Assembly (NCBI GenBank): GCA_964569315.1
Contig: CAZMUZ010000006.1
Span: 1-64,000 of the forward strand
Length of the DNA stretch: 64,000 nucleotides
Direction of reading: 5' to 3'
From: CADEFF01 sp964569315
GTDB lineage: Bacteria; Pseudomonadota; Alphaproteobacteria; Dongiales; Dongiaceae
Shown: positions 44,127 to 52,741 of the stretch, one piece after another
Layout: each line of letters starts with the position of its first letter
Numbering within the stretch: position 1 is the stretch's first letter
The notes under the pieces: model-generated
Database searches by the model: none
What the model was told of the DNA's origin: nothing
What the model saw: the letters and a program-made list of their open reading frames with translations, nothing else
Translations under genes and position numbers: made by a program

Positions 44127-45119
44127 ATGCGCCTCCGGACCTTTACCGGCGCGACCCTGCAGGAGGCGATCCGCCAGGTTCGCGCCGAGCTCGGCCCCGA
44201 CGCGGTCATTCTCGAGACGCGCCGCATCGGGCGCCGGAGCCACGAGGTGCGCGCCGGCCTCGATGCGCCGGAGACGGTTGTGCCCGGCGCCGAAGCGGCG
44301 AACGACACGCTCGATTGCATTGCGACCGCGCTTGCCTTTCACGGCGTCCCCGCCCGCCTCGCCGACCGGCTTGCCGCGGCCGCGGGCGAGCTTGCCGGCG
44401 CCGATCCCGTGCTGTCGCTCGCCGGCGCCCTCGACAGTCTCTTCGCCTTCGAGCCGATCGCGACGGCCGGCGCCCGGCCGCTGGCACTCGTCGGCGCCCC
44501 CGGCGCCGGCAAGACCAGCAGCCTCGCGCGGCTCGCGACCCGCGCCCGGCTCGCCGGCCAGGCCGTCGGCGCGATCACCTGCGACCTGGTGCGGGCCGGC
44601 GCCGAGGCGCAGCTCGCGGTCTATACGCGCCGGCTGGAGATCCCGGCCTTCCGCGCCTCCGACGGCGACGGGCTCGCCCGCGCGCTCACGGCGCTGCCGA
44701 ACGACGCCTTTCGCCTCATCGACACCACCGGCGCCAATCCGCGCGAACCGCGCGACCTGCAGCAGCTCGCCCGCATCCTCGGCCAATGCGATGCGGAACC
44801 GATCCTGGTGCTGCCGGCCGGCGGCGATGCGCTCGAGATGGCGGATCAGGCGACCGGTTTCGCCGGGCTCGGCTGCCGCCGCATGGTGGCGACCAAGCTC
44901 GATCTCGTGCTTCGCCTCGGCGGGCTGCTCGCCGCGGCCGATGCGGGGCGCCTCGCCTTCGCCGAATTCGGCTGCTCGCCCGAGATCGGCGCCGGCCTCA
45001 TGCCGGTGAATCCGGTCTCCCTCGCCCGCCTCCTCCTCGGCAAATCGCCGGCGACTGCCGCAACCCCCGCGCCCGCTGCAACCCCCGCGCCTGCCGCAAC
45101 CAGGGAACCCGTCCGATGA
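44127..45119 (+). CDS. flhF: SRP-type GTPase FlhF (short)
   Basis: A 330-residue FlhF. The N-terminal B-domain start MRLRTFTGATLQEAIRQVRA and GPDAVILETRRIG is typical. The GTPase domain has G1 GAPGAGKTSSLARLA (about residues 124-138), the G2/G3 region RLIDTTGANPRE and G4-like TKLDLVLRLG. It is shorter than most FlhF (roughly 400 or more residues). The end is a repeat-rich tail (TPAPAATPAPAATREP). FlhF places the flagellum at the pole. Its stop overlaps the flhG start (ATGA). Confidence 0.87.
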   Translation: MRLRTFTGATLQEAIRQVRAELGPDAVILETRRIGRRSHEVRAGLDAPETVVPGAEAANDTLDCIATALAFHGVPARLADRLAAAAGELAGADPVLSLAGALDSLFAFEPIATAGARPLALVGAPGAGKTSSLARLATRARLAGQAVGAITCDLVRAGAEAQLAVYTRRLEIPAFRASDGDGLARALTALPNDAFRLIDTTGANPREPRDLQQLARILGQCDAEPILVLPAGGDALEMADQATGFAGLGCRRMVATKLDLVLRLGGLLAAADAGRLAFAEFGCSPEIGAGLMPVNPVSLARLLLGKSPATAATPAPAATPAPAATREPVR

Positions 45120-45910
45120 CCGCCGCCGTCCTGCCGAAATCCCAGCCCGCGGCCGTGCCGAAGCGGCTGAAGGTCATCGCCATCGCGTCCGGCAAGGGGG
45201 GCGTCGGCAAGACCTGGCTTGCGATCGCGCTCGCGCAGGCGCTCGCCAAATTCAAGGAGCGGGTGCTGCTGTTCGACGGCGATCTCGGCCTCGCCAATGT
45301 CGATATCCAGCTCGGGCTCATGCCGCGCTCGGACCTCGGCGCGATCGTCGAGCAGGACCGTCCGATCGCGAGTGCCGTCACGGCCTATGCGCCGGGCGGG
45401 TTCGACGTCATCGCGGGCCGCGCCGGAACCGTGGCGCTGGCGGCGCTCGCGGGCGACCGCCTCACCCGCCTCGCCGACGACCTCCTGAAGCTCGGCGAGA
45501 GCTACGACCGCGTCATCCTCGATCTCGGCGCCGGCGTCGAACGCACGGTGCGGCAGCTCTGCCGCCGCGCCGACGGCTGCATCGTCGTCACCACCGACGA
45601 GCCGACCGCCCTCACCGACGCCTATGCCTTCATCAAGCTCGGCCTGACCCAGGCCGGCATTACCGACTTCCGCATCGTCGTCAACATGGCCGGGTCCATC
45701 GGCGAAGGCGAGCGCACCTACGGCACGCTGCTGCGCGCCTGCCAGTCCTTCCTCAAGATCGAGCCGCCGCTCGCCGGCATTATCCGGCGGGACGCGCGGG
45801 TGAAGGACAGCATCCGCGCCCAGACGCCCGTCGGCATTCGCCATCCCGACTGCCCGGCCACGACCGACGTGCTGGCGCTTGCCCGGAAACTGAACGCACT
45901 CCGGCCGTGA
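45116..45910 (+). CDS. flhG: MinD-like ATPase FlhG
   Basis: A 264-residue MinD/ParA-family ATPase: deviant Walker A SGKGGVGKTWLAIALAQAL (about residues 26-44), Walker A' region LFDGDLGLANVDIQLGL, YDRVILDLGAGVERTVRQL and VTTDEPTALTDAYAFIKLGL. FlhG antagonises FlhF and sets flagellar number. The N-terminal DQAxxLR motif that activates FlhF in some species is not visible. Translation is coupled to flhF (ATGA) and to the next gene (GTGA). Confidence 0.9.
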   Translation: MTAAVLPKSQPAAVPKRLKVIAIASGKGGVGKTWLAIALAQALAKFKERVLLFDGDLGLANVDIQLGLMPRSDLGAIVEQDRPIASAVTAYAPGGFDVIAGRAGTVALAALAGDRLTRLADDLLKLGESYDRVILDLGAGVERTVRQLCRRADGCIVVTTDEPTALTDAYAFIKLGLTQAGITDFRIVVNMAGSIGEGERTYGTLLRACQSFLKIEPPLAGIIRRDARVKDSIRAQTPVGIRHPDCPATTDVLALARKLNALRP

Positions 45911-47346
45911 ACCTGCTGCCGCCCCTCGCGAACGCCGCGACGGCGCCCAACCTGACGCCGCTGCTCATCGCGGCGATCAGCAAGGATGGGCTGGCGCTCA
46001 TCGGCAAGCTCGCGATCGGCGACATTCTGACCGGCATCGTCACCGGCAAGCGGCAGGACGGCCCGATGATCGTCCGCACCGACCGCGGCCTCATCGCGCT
46101 GACCGGCGCCGCCGACGCGCCGGACGGCAGCAAGGTCACGCTCGAGGTGCGCGCCACCGGCGCCCGCATGCAGGTCGTGCTGCTCGCGATGGAGACGCCG
46201 GACGGCGAGCCGGTCCCCGTCCCGGCGCAGCAAGGGTCGCCCGCCGCGCGGCCCGCCGCCGCCCCCGCCGCCCCGACGCCGCTGCCGGCGGATGCCGCCG
46301 CTTCCAGCGGCACGCAGGTCACGGCGACCGTGCTTCGCGCGGAGCCTGCCCCGCCCGCACCGGGGCCGCAGCCCGCCGCCCCGCCGGCCTCGCCGCCCGT
46401 GCCCGGTCAGACCGCCGCCGCTTCGGCGAACCCGGCCGCGATGCCCTTGCCGCTGGCGACCGGGCAGCGCGTTTCCCTCCATGTCTCGGCGGTGGTGCCG
46501 CCGGGCGAGCCGGCGCTGCCGCCTTCGCTTCCGGCCGCTTCCTTCGTCGCGACCGTTCGCAGCGTGATGCCGAACGGCCAGCCCGTCATCGCCGCACCGC
46601 TCGGCATGCTGGCGCTCGACCGCGCCGTGACCTGGCCGATCGGGACGCAAATCGTCGCCAGCTTCCTCGCCGCGGAAACGCCGCCGCTGCCCGGACGCGA
46701 GCCGGCGCAACGCGGCTGGACCGGCATGCAGCAGGCGGCGGCGCTCTTCGATCTTCCCGACCAGCCGGCGCTGGTGGCACTTCTGGAAAAGACTCTGCCG
46801 CGCATCGGGCCGCATCTGGCGGTCGGGCTTGCCGCGCGCCTCAAGCTTCCGCCAGATGAATCCGGCACTGCGTCGTCGGAGCTCAAGGCGGCGCTCGCCA
46901 GGATCGGCCGTCCGGAGCTCGCCCAGCAGCTCCATCAGGAATTCGCCGAGCTCAATCGCGCCTTGCCGCCGCCGGACCAGGGCTGGCGCAGCGTCATCCT
47001 TCCGCTGGTGGACGAGACCCGGCTGCAGCAGGCGAAGCTCTCGGTGCGCCGCGATCCGCCGAAGAGCGACGCCGAGCCGAACGCGGTCGGCAGCATCCAT
47101 TTCCTGCTCGATGTCGAGCTCAGCCGGCTCGGCCCGCTGCAGCTCGACGGGCTCATCCGCGGCAAGCGCCTCGATCTCATGCTGCGCAGCCAGAAGCCGC
47201 TCGACGCGCCGATGCGCCAGGAGCTCAACGAAATCTTCCAGAACGCGCAGCAGGCGACCGGCTATGCCGGCCAGCTCTTCTTCCAGGCCGGCGCCCCCTT
47301 CCTGCGCACCGGCAGCGACAGCAGCCTCTCCCGGATCATCGCCTGA
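45907..47346 (+). CDS. FliK-like protein downstream of flhG
   Basis: A 479-residue protein from a GTG overlapping the flhG stop. Residues 1-115 are a beta-rich N-domain (GDILTGIVTGKRQDGPMIVR, GSKVTLEVRATG), then a long Pro/Ala linker (115-190), a further domain with VSLHVSAVVPPGEPALPPS, and a C-terminal region VELSRLGPLQLDGLIRGKRL with LMLRSQKPLDAPMRQELNEI that resembles the Flg_hook domain of FliK. The pattern suggests a second FliK-type export-control protein. A specific function cannot be read from sequence. Confidence 0.6.
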   Translation: MNLLPPLANAATAPNLTPLLIAAISKDGLALIGKLAIGDILTGIVTGKRQDGPMIVRTDRGLIALTGAADAPDGSKVTLEVRATGARMQVVLLAMETPDGEPVPVPAQQGSPAARPAAAPAAPTPLPADAAASSGTQVTATVLRAEPAPPAPGPQPAAPPASPPVPGQTAAASANPAAMPLPLATGQRVSLHVSAVVPPGEPALPPSLPAASFVATVRSVMPNGQPVIAAPLGMLALDRAVTWPIGTQIVASFLAAETPPLPGREPAQRGWTGMQQAAALFDLPDQPALVALLEKTLPRIGPHLAVGLAARLKLPPDESGTASSELKAALARIGRPELAQQLHQEFAELNRALPPPDQGWRSVILPLVDETRLQQAKLSVRRDPPKSDAEPNAVGSIHFLLDVELSRLGPLQLDGLIRGKRLDLMLRSQKPLDAPMRQELNEIFQNAQQATGYAGQLFFQAGAPFLRTGSDSSLSRIIA

Positions 47347-47393
47347 CGGGGCCCCTCGCCCCGCGACGATCCGGCGGCAAAGGCGCGCCCGAA

Positions 47394-47480
47394 CCGCCCA
47401 AAATGCACGCTTAAGCCGACAAAAACGTACGCTTGAGCCGCCGAAAACGCGCATTTAAGGCGCCTGAAACGCACGAATCG
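47394..47480. repeat. 22-bp degenerate tandem repeat, four copies
   Basis: Units start at 47394, 47416, 47438 and 47460 (the last is 21 bases). The approximate consensus is CCGCCGAAAACGCACGCTT then AAG. A 22-base period (two helical turns) excludes an in-frame coding repeat. It lies within the 316-base gap between the FliK-like gene and the imelysin-family gene; the remainder of the gap shows no gene. Confidence 0.8.
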
Positions 47481-47662
47481 ACCTCGATTCCGATGCTTTT
47501 CCCGACGTCAATGGGGTGACCCGGCCTGCGCCGGAATGCGGGGGAACCGGCCCCGCGTCGGATGCGTTGTCCCGCAGGCTGGAAATCGAAACCGGCGAGA
47601 TCGCCCGCATTCCGCAAGTCCCCTCGGCCCTTCCTTTCATCGACGCGATTCCGGAGGAAAGC

Positions 47663-48517
47663 ATGACGCATTCCCGCACCAAAACCCTGTCCCCGCGCGC
47701 GACCTTGGCGCCGCACGCGGCGCTGCCCCTGCGCGCGACGCTGGCCCTGCGTGCGACCATGGGCGGCTTCGCCATCGGGCTGCTGCTGCTCGCATCCGGC
47801 GGGCAGGCGCAGGCTCTGCCCGATGCGACCAACTACCAGAAGATCGTCGGCGCCGACATCGCGCGCAGCGCTGCCGCCGTGGATGAGCTCGTCGTCAGGC
47901 TCGAAGCGGGCGATGCGGCCGGCGCGAAAACGGCCTACATTGCGGCGCGCACCGGCTGGGAACGCTCGGAAGCCGCCGTCGAGGAAAGCTTCCCGCCGCA
48001 GGTCGCCATCATCGATCCCTGGCCGAACCCGACTCAAGGGTTCCATGCGGTGGAGGCAGCCCTCTTCGGGCAGAACGATACCGCCGCAGCGCTCCCCGCC
48101 GCGCGCAAGCTCGAGGGCGACCTCGCCGCGCTGCGGCAGACGCTGCAAAGCTCGAGCCTCGCGCCGCAGGCCTTGCTGAACGGCATGGCGAAGGTCGCGG
48201 GCGAGCTTGCCACCGCCAAGTCGAACGGCGAGGAATCGCGCCTCAGCAACACCGCGATCTACGATTTGCAGCACAGCTATGACGGCCTCCGCACGCTCTA
48301 TGCGGCGGTGTTCGCGAAGCCGCTCGCCGCCGCCGATCCGGCGCGCGCGCAGCAGCTCGCCGCCCAGATCCAGCGTCTGGGTCAGGTGCTGCACCATGAC
48401 AACGTGCCGGCGATCGACAAGGCGGCCTTGAAGACGGAAGCCGATGCGCTCGCACGCATGATCGCGGACGCGGCCCCGGCGCTCGGGCTGCAGCCGCCGA
48501 TGACGACGTCTTTCTAG
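47663..48517 (+). CDS. Imelysin/EfeO-family (peptidase M75-like) periplasmic protein
   Basis: A 284-residue exported protein from the ATG at 47663 (GGAGG ribosome site). The signal peptide is preceded by an unusual Arg/Ala/Leu-rich tail; an ATG at 47759 would give a more standard signal peptide (GGFAIGLLLLASGGQAQA). The mature part has ATNYQKIVGADIARSAAAVD and the family GxHxxE motif in PTQGFHAVEAALFG. Imelysin/EfeO proteins are linked to iron uptake and heme handling. No efeU or efeB is adjacent. Not evidently part of the flagellar system. Confidence 0.8.
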   Translation: MTHSRTKTLSPRATLAPHAALPLRATLALRATMGGFAIGLLLLASGGQAQALPDATNYQKIVGADIARSAAAVDELVVRLEAGDAAGAKTAYIAARTGWERSEAAVEESFPPQVAIIDPWPNPTQGFHAVEAALFGQNDTAAALPAARKLEGDLAALRQTLQSSSLAPQALLNGMAKVAGELATAKSNGEESRLSNTAIYDLQHSYDGLRTLYAAVFAKPLAAADPARAQQLAAQIQRLGQVLHHDNVPAIDKAALKTEADALARMIADAAPALGLQPPMTTSF

Positions 48518-48782
48518 CGGCTTCTGCGGCCGGCCTCGACAGCCGAGGGAATGGCCGCGTCGGGATGCTCGGGCGACGCATTGCCGACCGCGACGGCGGC
48601 CCCTACATTTCCGGTCGGCCCCGCTCCCGGACCGACGCTGACACGAGGCGGCGGACCCGCGTAGGGCGGTCGAGGGTTCACCCCTCCCGTTCCACCGGGG
48701 TCGCTTCTCCATCGCCCGCCGATGACGTCGTCGTTCTACTAAAAGGGAAGCCGGCGTCGGGAAACCCGCGGCGGGCGGCGGG

Positions 48783-49202
48783 TCAGCGCCGCCGGCGGTG
48801 CCGGTCGATGCCGATCTCGTCGGCCACGAGCTGATCGCGCCGCTTGATCTCGGCCTGCTTCTTGGCCTGGCGGTTGCGGTGCGCCTGCTCGTATTTCTCG
48901 AGCTCCCGGAAGGTCTCCAGAACGAGCTCCCGCGCGGATTCGATCCGGAGCTGGACGTCCTGCCGCGAACGATCCAGCTTCTCGCGCCGGAGCCGCGTCA
49001 GGTCCGCATAGGCCGCAAACGCCTTGGTCAGCTCCGGCGAGCCCACCGCCCTGGTGGTCGCCGCTTCCCGCGCGATGTCCTCGTCGAGCCCGGCGATCTG
49101 GTCGATCAGCCGGTCCGCCAGCCGCTGCAGCTCCGCCATCTTGCGGCGCTCGTCTTCGAGGCGCCAGCGATGCAGCCGGATGAGTTGATCGAGCGCGCTC
49201 AC
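48783..49202 (-). CDS. fliJ: FliJ-like export chaperone
   Basis: A 139-residue, highly charged coiled-coil protein read from a GTG at 49202 that overlaps the fliI stop (GTGA). Sequence: [60 protein letters not shown]. FliJ is the central stalk of the FliI ATPase and escorts export chaperones. Position directly after fliI and the coiled-coil pattern support it. The 265 bases before it (48518-48782) hold no recognisable gene. Confidence 0.86.
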   Translation of the reverse strand: MSALDQLIRLHRWRLEDERRKMAELQRLADRLIDQIAGLDEDIAREAATTRAVGSPELTKAFAAYADLTRLRREKLDRSRQDVQLRIESARELVLETFRELEKYEQAHRNRQAKKQAEIKRRDQLVADEIGIDRHRRRR

Positions 49203-50575
49203 GAGCCCACCTCTGCCGGGTGAGCGGGGCCGAACAGGCTGCCGAGCGCCGCATAGCCGGCGGCGAGCGGCGCGCATTCGCTTCTGTCCTGCTTGAGGAA
49301 GGCTTCGAGACCCGCATTGTAGCGGATCGCCTCGTCGACTTCCGGATCGCTGCCGGTCCGGTAGGCGCCGAGTCGGATCAGCTCCGCCATGTTCTCGTAA
49401 GTTGCCATCAGGCGGCGGGCGCGGGTCACGAGCGCATTCTCCTCGGCATTGTTGCAGGCGGGCATGGTGCGCGAGAGGCTGCGCAGCACGTCCACCGCCG
49501 GATAGCGCCCGCGGGACGCGATGTTGCGGTCGAGCACGATATGGCCGTCGAGAATGCCGCGCACCGCGTCGGCGATCGGCTCGTTGGTATCGTCGCCTTC
49601 GACCAGCACGGTGAAGAGGCCGGTGATGCTGCCTTCGCCGATGCCGGGGCCGGCCCGCTCGAGCAGACGCGGAAGCTCGGCGAAAACCGACGGGGTGTAG
49701 CCCTTGCTCGTCGGCGGCTCGCCGGCGCTGAGCCCGATCTCCCGCATCGCCATGGCGAACCGGGTCACGCTATCCATGAGACAAAGCACGTCCTTGTTCA
49801 GATCGCGGAAATACTCGGCCAGCGCCAGGGTGAGGTGCGCCGCCTGGCGCCGCACCAGCGGCGGCTCGTCGGAGGTGGCCACGACCACGACGCTGCGCGC
49901 GAGACCGTCCTCGCCGAGATCGTCGACGAGAAACTCCTGCACCTCGCGGCCGCGCTCGCCCACGAGGCCGATCACGTTCACGTCGGCCGCGGTGTAGCGG
50001 GCCATCATCGAGAGCAGCACGGATTTGCCGACGCCGGAGCCTGCGAAAATGCCCATGCGCTGGCCGCGGCAGCAGGTGGTGAAGCTGTTGATCGCCCGGA
50101 CACCGAGATCGACCTTCCCGGCGACCCGGCGGCGGGCATGGGCCGGCGGCGGATTGGCCTTGAGCGGATAAGCGCGCTCGCCGGCCGGCAGCGGCCCCTT
50201 GGAATCGATCGGCTCGCCGAAGGCATTCACGACCCGGCCGAGCCAGGCCGCGGTCGGGCGGACCGAAGGCTCCGCCGCCGCCAGATCGGCCCGGCAGCCG
50301 AGCCCGATCCCGTCGAGCGCGCCGAACGCCATGGCGAGCGCGCGGTCGTCCCGGAAGCCGACGATCTCGCAAGGGATGCGGCGGCCGGCATGGCCCTGCA
50401 GATCGCAGCGCGCGCCGACCGAGAGATGCTTGGCGATGCCGCCGATCTCGACCAGCATGCCGAGCAGGGACGCCACGCGCCCATAGCGGCGGGCAGCGGG
50501 GAGGCGTCCGATTTCCTCATCCAGCAGGGCGAGGTCGGCGGGCCGGTCGTCGGTCGGGCGATCGGAATAAATCAT
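49199..50575 (-). CDS. fliI: Flagellum-specific ATPase FliI
   Basis: A 458-residue F1-beta-like ATPase. Walker A AGSGVGKS is at about 178-185 ([20 protein letters not shown]); Walker B is in [28 protein letters not shown] and [19 protein letters not shown] are FliI family segments; the C-terminal domain includes RDLNKD and [20 protein letters not shown]. FliI energises flagellar protein export with FliH and FliJ. It is transcribed away from the glycosyltransferase block and carries CtrA-like sites 43-85 bases upstream. Confidence 0.96.
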   Translation of the reverse strand: MIYSDRPTDDRPADLALLDEEIGRLPAARRYGRVASLLGMLVEIGGIAKHLSVGARCDLQGHAGRRIPCEIVGFRDDRALAMAFGALDGIGLGCRADLAAAEPSVRPTAAWLGRVVNAFGEPIDSKGPLPAGERAYPLKANPPPAHARRRVAGKVDLGVRAINSFTTCCRGQRMGIFAGSGVGKSVLLSMMARYTAADVNVIGLVGERGREVQEFLVDDLGEDGLARSVVVVATSDEPPLVRRQAAHLTLALAEYFRDLNKDVLCLMDSVTRFAMAMREIGLSAGEPPTSKGYTPSVFAELPRLLERAGPGIGEGSITGLFTVLVEGDDTNEPIADAVRGILDGHIVLDRNIASRGRYPAVDVLRSLSRTMPACNNAEENALVTRARRLMATYENMAELIRLGAYRTGSDPEVDEAIRYNAGLEAFLKQDRSECAPLAAGYAALGSLFGPAHPAEVGS

Positions 50576-50618
50576 GCTTGTAATCCGCGTGTTAACCGGG
50601 ATTTTGCCGCCGCGGCCT

Positions 50619-50633
50619 TTAAGCTTCGGTAAA
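50619..50633 (-). promoter_or_regulatory. CtrA-like site upstream of fliI
   Basis: Plus strand TTAA (50619-50622), GCTTCGG, TAAA (50630-50633); toward fliI it reads TTTA-N7-TTAA, one mismatch to consensus, 43 bases before the ATG. A weaker TTAC-N7-CTAA lies at 50660-50674, and 7-bp arms TTCGTTA/TAACGAA flank it (50650-50678). Confidence 0.45.
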
Positions 50634-50745
50634 TTCAGGCCGGTGCTTTTTCGTTAACGTTACGAAGCCGCTAACGAATGGCCCCTGCCGAGGCGCGCGC
50701 GAGCCTCAACGGCGTGCGCCCGGCGATCGCGGGCCGCCCGATGCC

Positions 50746-51687
50746 TCAATCCTTCAGCACGGCCTCGATATGCGCCCGATAGGTCTCCGCGACCGCCTCT
50801 AGCGCGATGGTCCGGCGCAGCGTCGCGGCAAAGCGCTGCGTCTCCCGCCAGTAGTCTTCCGAATACCAGCGCTCCTCGGCGTCGGGGCTCGCGAGGGCGA
50901 AGCCGCGACTGTGGAAATAGCGGGCGGCTTCGCTATCCGGATTGCAGGCAAAGGGGATTCCGGAGGACACGTATTTCTGCGCCTTTGTCGGCGGCTTGGT
51001 GCGCTGGTTGAAACCGTCGCCCTTGATGTCGAGCGCGGCCTTGCATTCCCGCAAGGCGGCGCTCTGCGCCGCCTCGCTCCAGGGCCGCGCTTCATGGCCG
51101 TTGATCGTGCCGGCGGCGAACCGAAGCTCGACGCTAAGGCCGGCGGCGATGCGCCGCGCGGCGCGAAGCGCGCGCGGATTTGCGGTGTCGGTCATGATCC
51201 TGAGCGGATGCCGCAGCGGATGACGCTCGATCCAGGCGAGCAGATAGGGAACGTTCTGCAGCCCCCCGATCCAGAGGATGAAGCCTTCCGGCCGATAGGC
51301 GGCGAGCTCGGGCAAGGTGAATTTGCCGTGGTGCTCGACGAAACCCACGCGGCGGCAATGGGGCGCGAGGCAGCTCGCCAGGGCCTCGCTATGGGCCAGC
51401 ACGAGATCGCAGGCGCCGAGCAGCGCGCGATGGGCGCGAATCCCGGCTTCGTCGGCATAGCCGTCGATGGGCAGATAGATCACGCGCCCGCCCCGCCCCT
51501 GCACGCGCCGGACGAAGCGCGGGGACGGCGCCACCTTGATCGCCATGACGGCGTCGCACGGCGGCACGCGGCCGAAATCGTCGAACAGGACCGTCTCGAA
51601 AGAGCGGCCGAGCGCGCGCGCCGTGTCGAGGCCAATCCAATGCCAGGACGGGAAATCGCGGATGGGCCCGATGGCGAGCGTTTTCAA
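50746..51687 (-). CDS. Glycosyltransferase-like protein (GT-B type)
   Basis: About 313 residues from a TTG at 51687 (MKTLAIGPIRDFPSWHWIG as initiated). Features are a Rossmann-like N half with CDAVMAIKVAP and VIYLPIDGYAD, then LVLAHSEALASCLAPHCRRV, FILWIGGLQNVPYLLAWIE and, in the C half, KAALDIKGDGFNQRTKPPTK with YVSSGIPFACNPDSEAARYF, which looks like a donor-binding GT4-type segment. The acceptor is unknown. It is third in a run of three minus-strand sugar-transfer genes, 22 bases after the DUF616 gene. No good upstream ATG in frame. Confidence 0.6.
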   Translation of the reverse strand: MKTLAIGPIRDFPSWHWIGLDTARALGRSFETVLFDDFGRVPPCDAVMAIKVAPSPRFVRRVQGRGGRVIYLPIDGYADEAGIRAHRALLGACDLVLAHSEALASCLAPHCRRVGFVEHHGKFTLPELAAYRPEGFILWIGGLQNVPYLLAWIERHPLRHPLRIMTDTANPRALRAARRIAAGLSVELRFAAGTINGHEARPWSEAAQSAALRECKAALDIKGDGFNQRTKPPTKAQKYVSSGIPFACNPDSEAARYFHSRGFALASPDAEERWYSEDYWRETQRFAATLRRTIALEAVAETYRAHIEAVLKD

Positions 51688-51709
51688 CGCCGGCGATCCG
51701 CTGGGGCGA

Positions 51710-52687
51710 CTATGGGGACATGCCGCCGGCGCGTTGCAGCCGCGCCAGATAGCGGCGCCAGCGATATTTCCGAAGCTCGACCCGCAGCCAGCCAAGCGGC
51801 GCCCGGGCGCTCCGGACGATCGCCTGCCGTCGCGCGGGCCAGCGGCCATGGCGGCGAAGGTTCCGCTCCCGATCGGCCGCGATGAAGGCGGCGCGCAGCC
51901 AGTCGCCCGCATCCGCCTCCGGCGGCAACGGGTCGGAAACGAGGTCGACCCGGAAGCGTTCATGGGGGGCCGTGGCGAACCAGCTATTGACGGCAGCACT
52001 GCCGGGCAGGATCGCGACCGCCAAGGCGTGCTGCCGCAGCACATAGGGGAGGCTGAGCTGATCGCGGTGGCTGAAGAGCTTGAGCTGACGCCACCAGTCC
52101 TCGAGCATGGCCGCAAGCTTCGGATCCGCGTGCCGGCGAAACTGCGCCGCCGCGTGATACAGGCCCGCCCGGCGCGGCAGGCCCTGGGCGCGGTAATAGC
52201 CCATCTGCAGATCCACGATCTCGGGATCGTCATAGCGCACGCGCTTCACCACCTCGGCCTCGTCATAGACGCAATCGCGGTTGGGATGCCGGAACAGCGC
52301 CAACGGCGCTTCCTGGAGCATGATGTCGAACAGCCCCGACACGCGCTCCCTGATGAGCACATTGGCATCGATATGCAGGCTCTCGTCGCGATCGGGGAAC
52401 AGCAGATGCGGATGCAGCTTGTGCCACCGCGCCGTCATGCGCGCGTTGCGTTGCCGGCAGGCGAGCGGCCGAAGCTGCCATGGCGCCGGCGGCGCTGCCG
52501 CCATGTCGCTATAGACGATATAATCGAGGTCCGGTTCGACCTGAAGAGGCGGCAGCAGCCTGTCGAACCCGCCGACCAGTTCCGTATAGACAACCCGGCG
52601 CAAGCGCTGCTTTCCCCCACCCGAGAGATGGGCGTTCGGACCTAGAGAGCTGCCGGTAGAGCGACTCGCTACCCCCGGCCGACTCAT
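51710..52687 (-). CDS. DUF616/TOD1-like glycosyltransferase-domain protein
   Basis: A 325-residue protein from the ATG at 52687; a TTG at 52603 with a GGGGGAAAG ribosome site is an attractive alternative (297 residues). The DUF616/MUCI70 signature is YTELVGGFDRLLPP, DLDYIVYSDM, RMTARWHKLHPHLLFPD and SLHIDANVLIRERVSG, with a later DLQMGYYRAQGLPRRAGLY. The family is glycosyltransferase-like; TOD1 in plants is a glycosyltransferase-related protein. Likely decorates a surface glycan or protein. Confidence 0.72.
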   Translation of the reverse strand: MSRPGVASRSTGSSLGPNAHLSGGGKQRLRRVVYTELVGGFDRLLPPLQVEPDLDYIVYSDMAAAPPAPWQLRPLACRQRNARMTARWHKLHPHLLFPDRDESLHIDANVLIRERVSGLFDIMLQEAPLALFRHPNRDCVYDEAEVVKRVRYDDPEIVDLQMGYYRAQGLPRRAGLYHAAAQFRRHADPKLAAMLEDWWRQLKLFSHRDQLSLPYVLRQHALAVAILPGSAAVNSWFATAPHERFRVDLVSDPLPPEADAGDWLRAAFIAADRERNLRRHGRWPARRQAIVRSARAPLGWLRVELRKYRWRRYLARLQRAGGMSP

Positions 52688-52741
52688 GGTTGCACAATCG
52701 AAACGGGGACAACAGCCGGGCGAAACCGGGCGCGGCCGCGC

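Noticed and set aside
45055..45110. 18-base repeat at the flhF 3' end as a regulatory element
   Set aside because: In frame with flhF, encoding an Ala/Thr/Pro linker tail.
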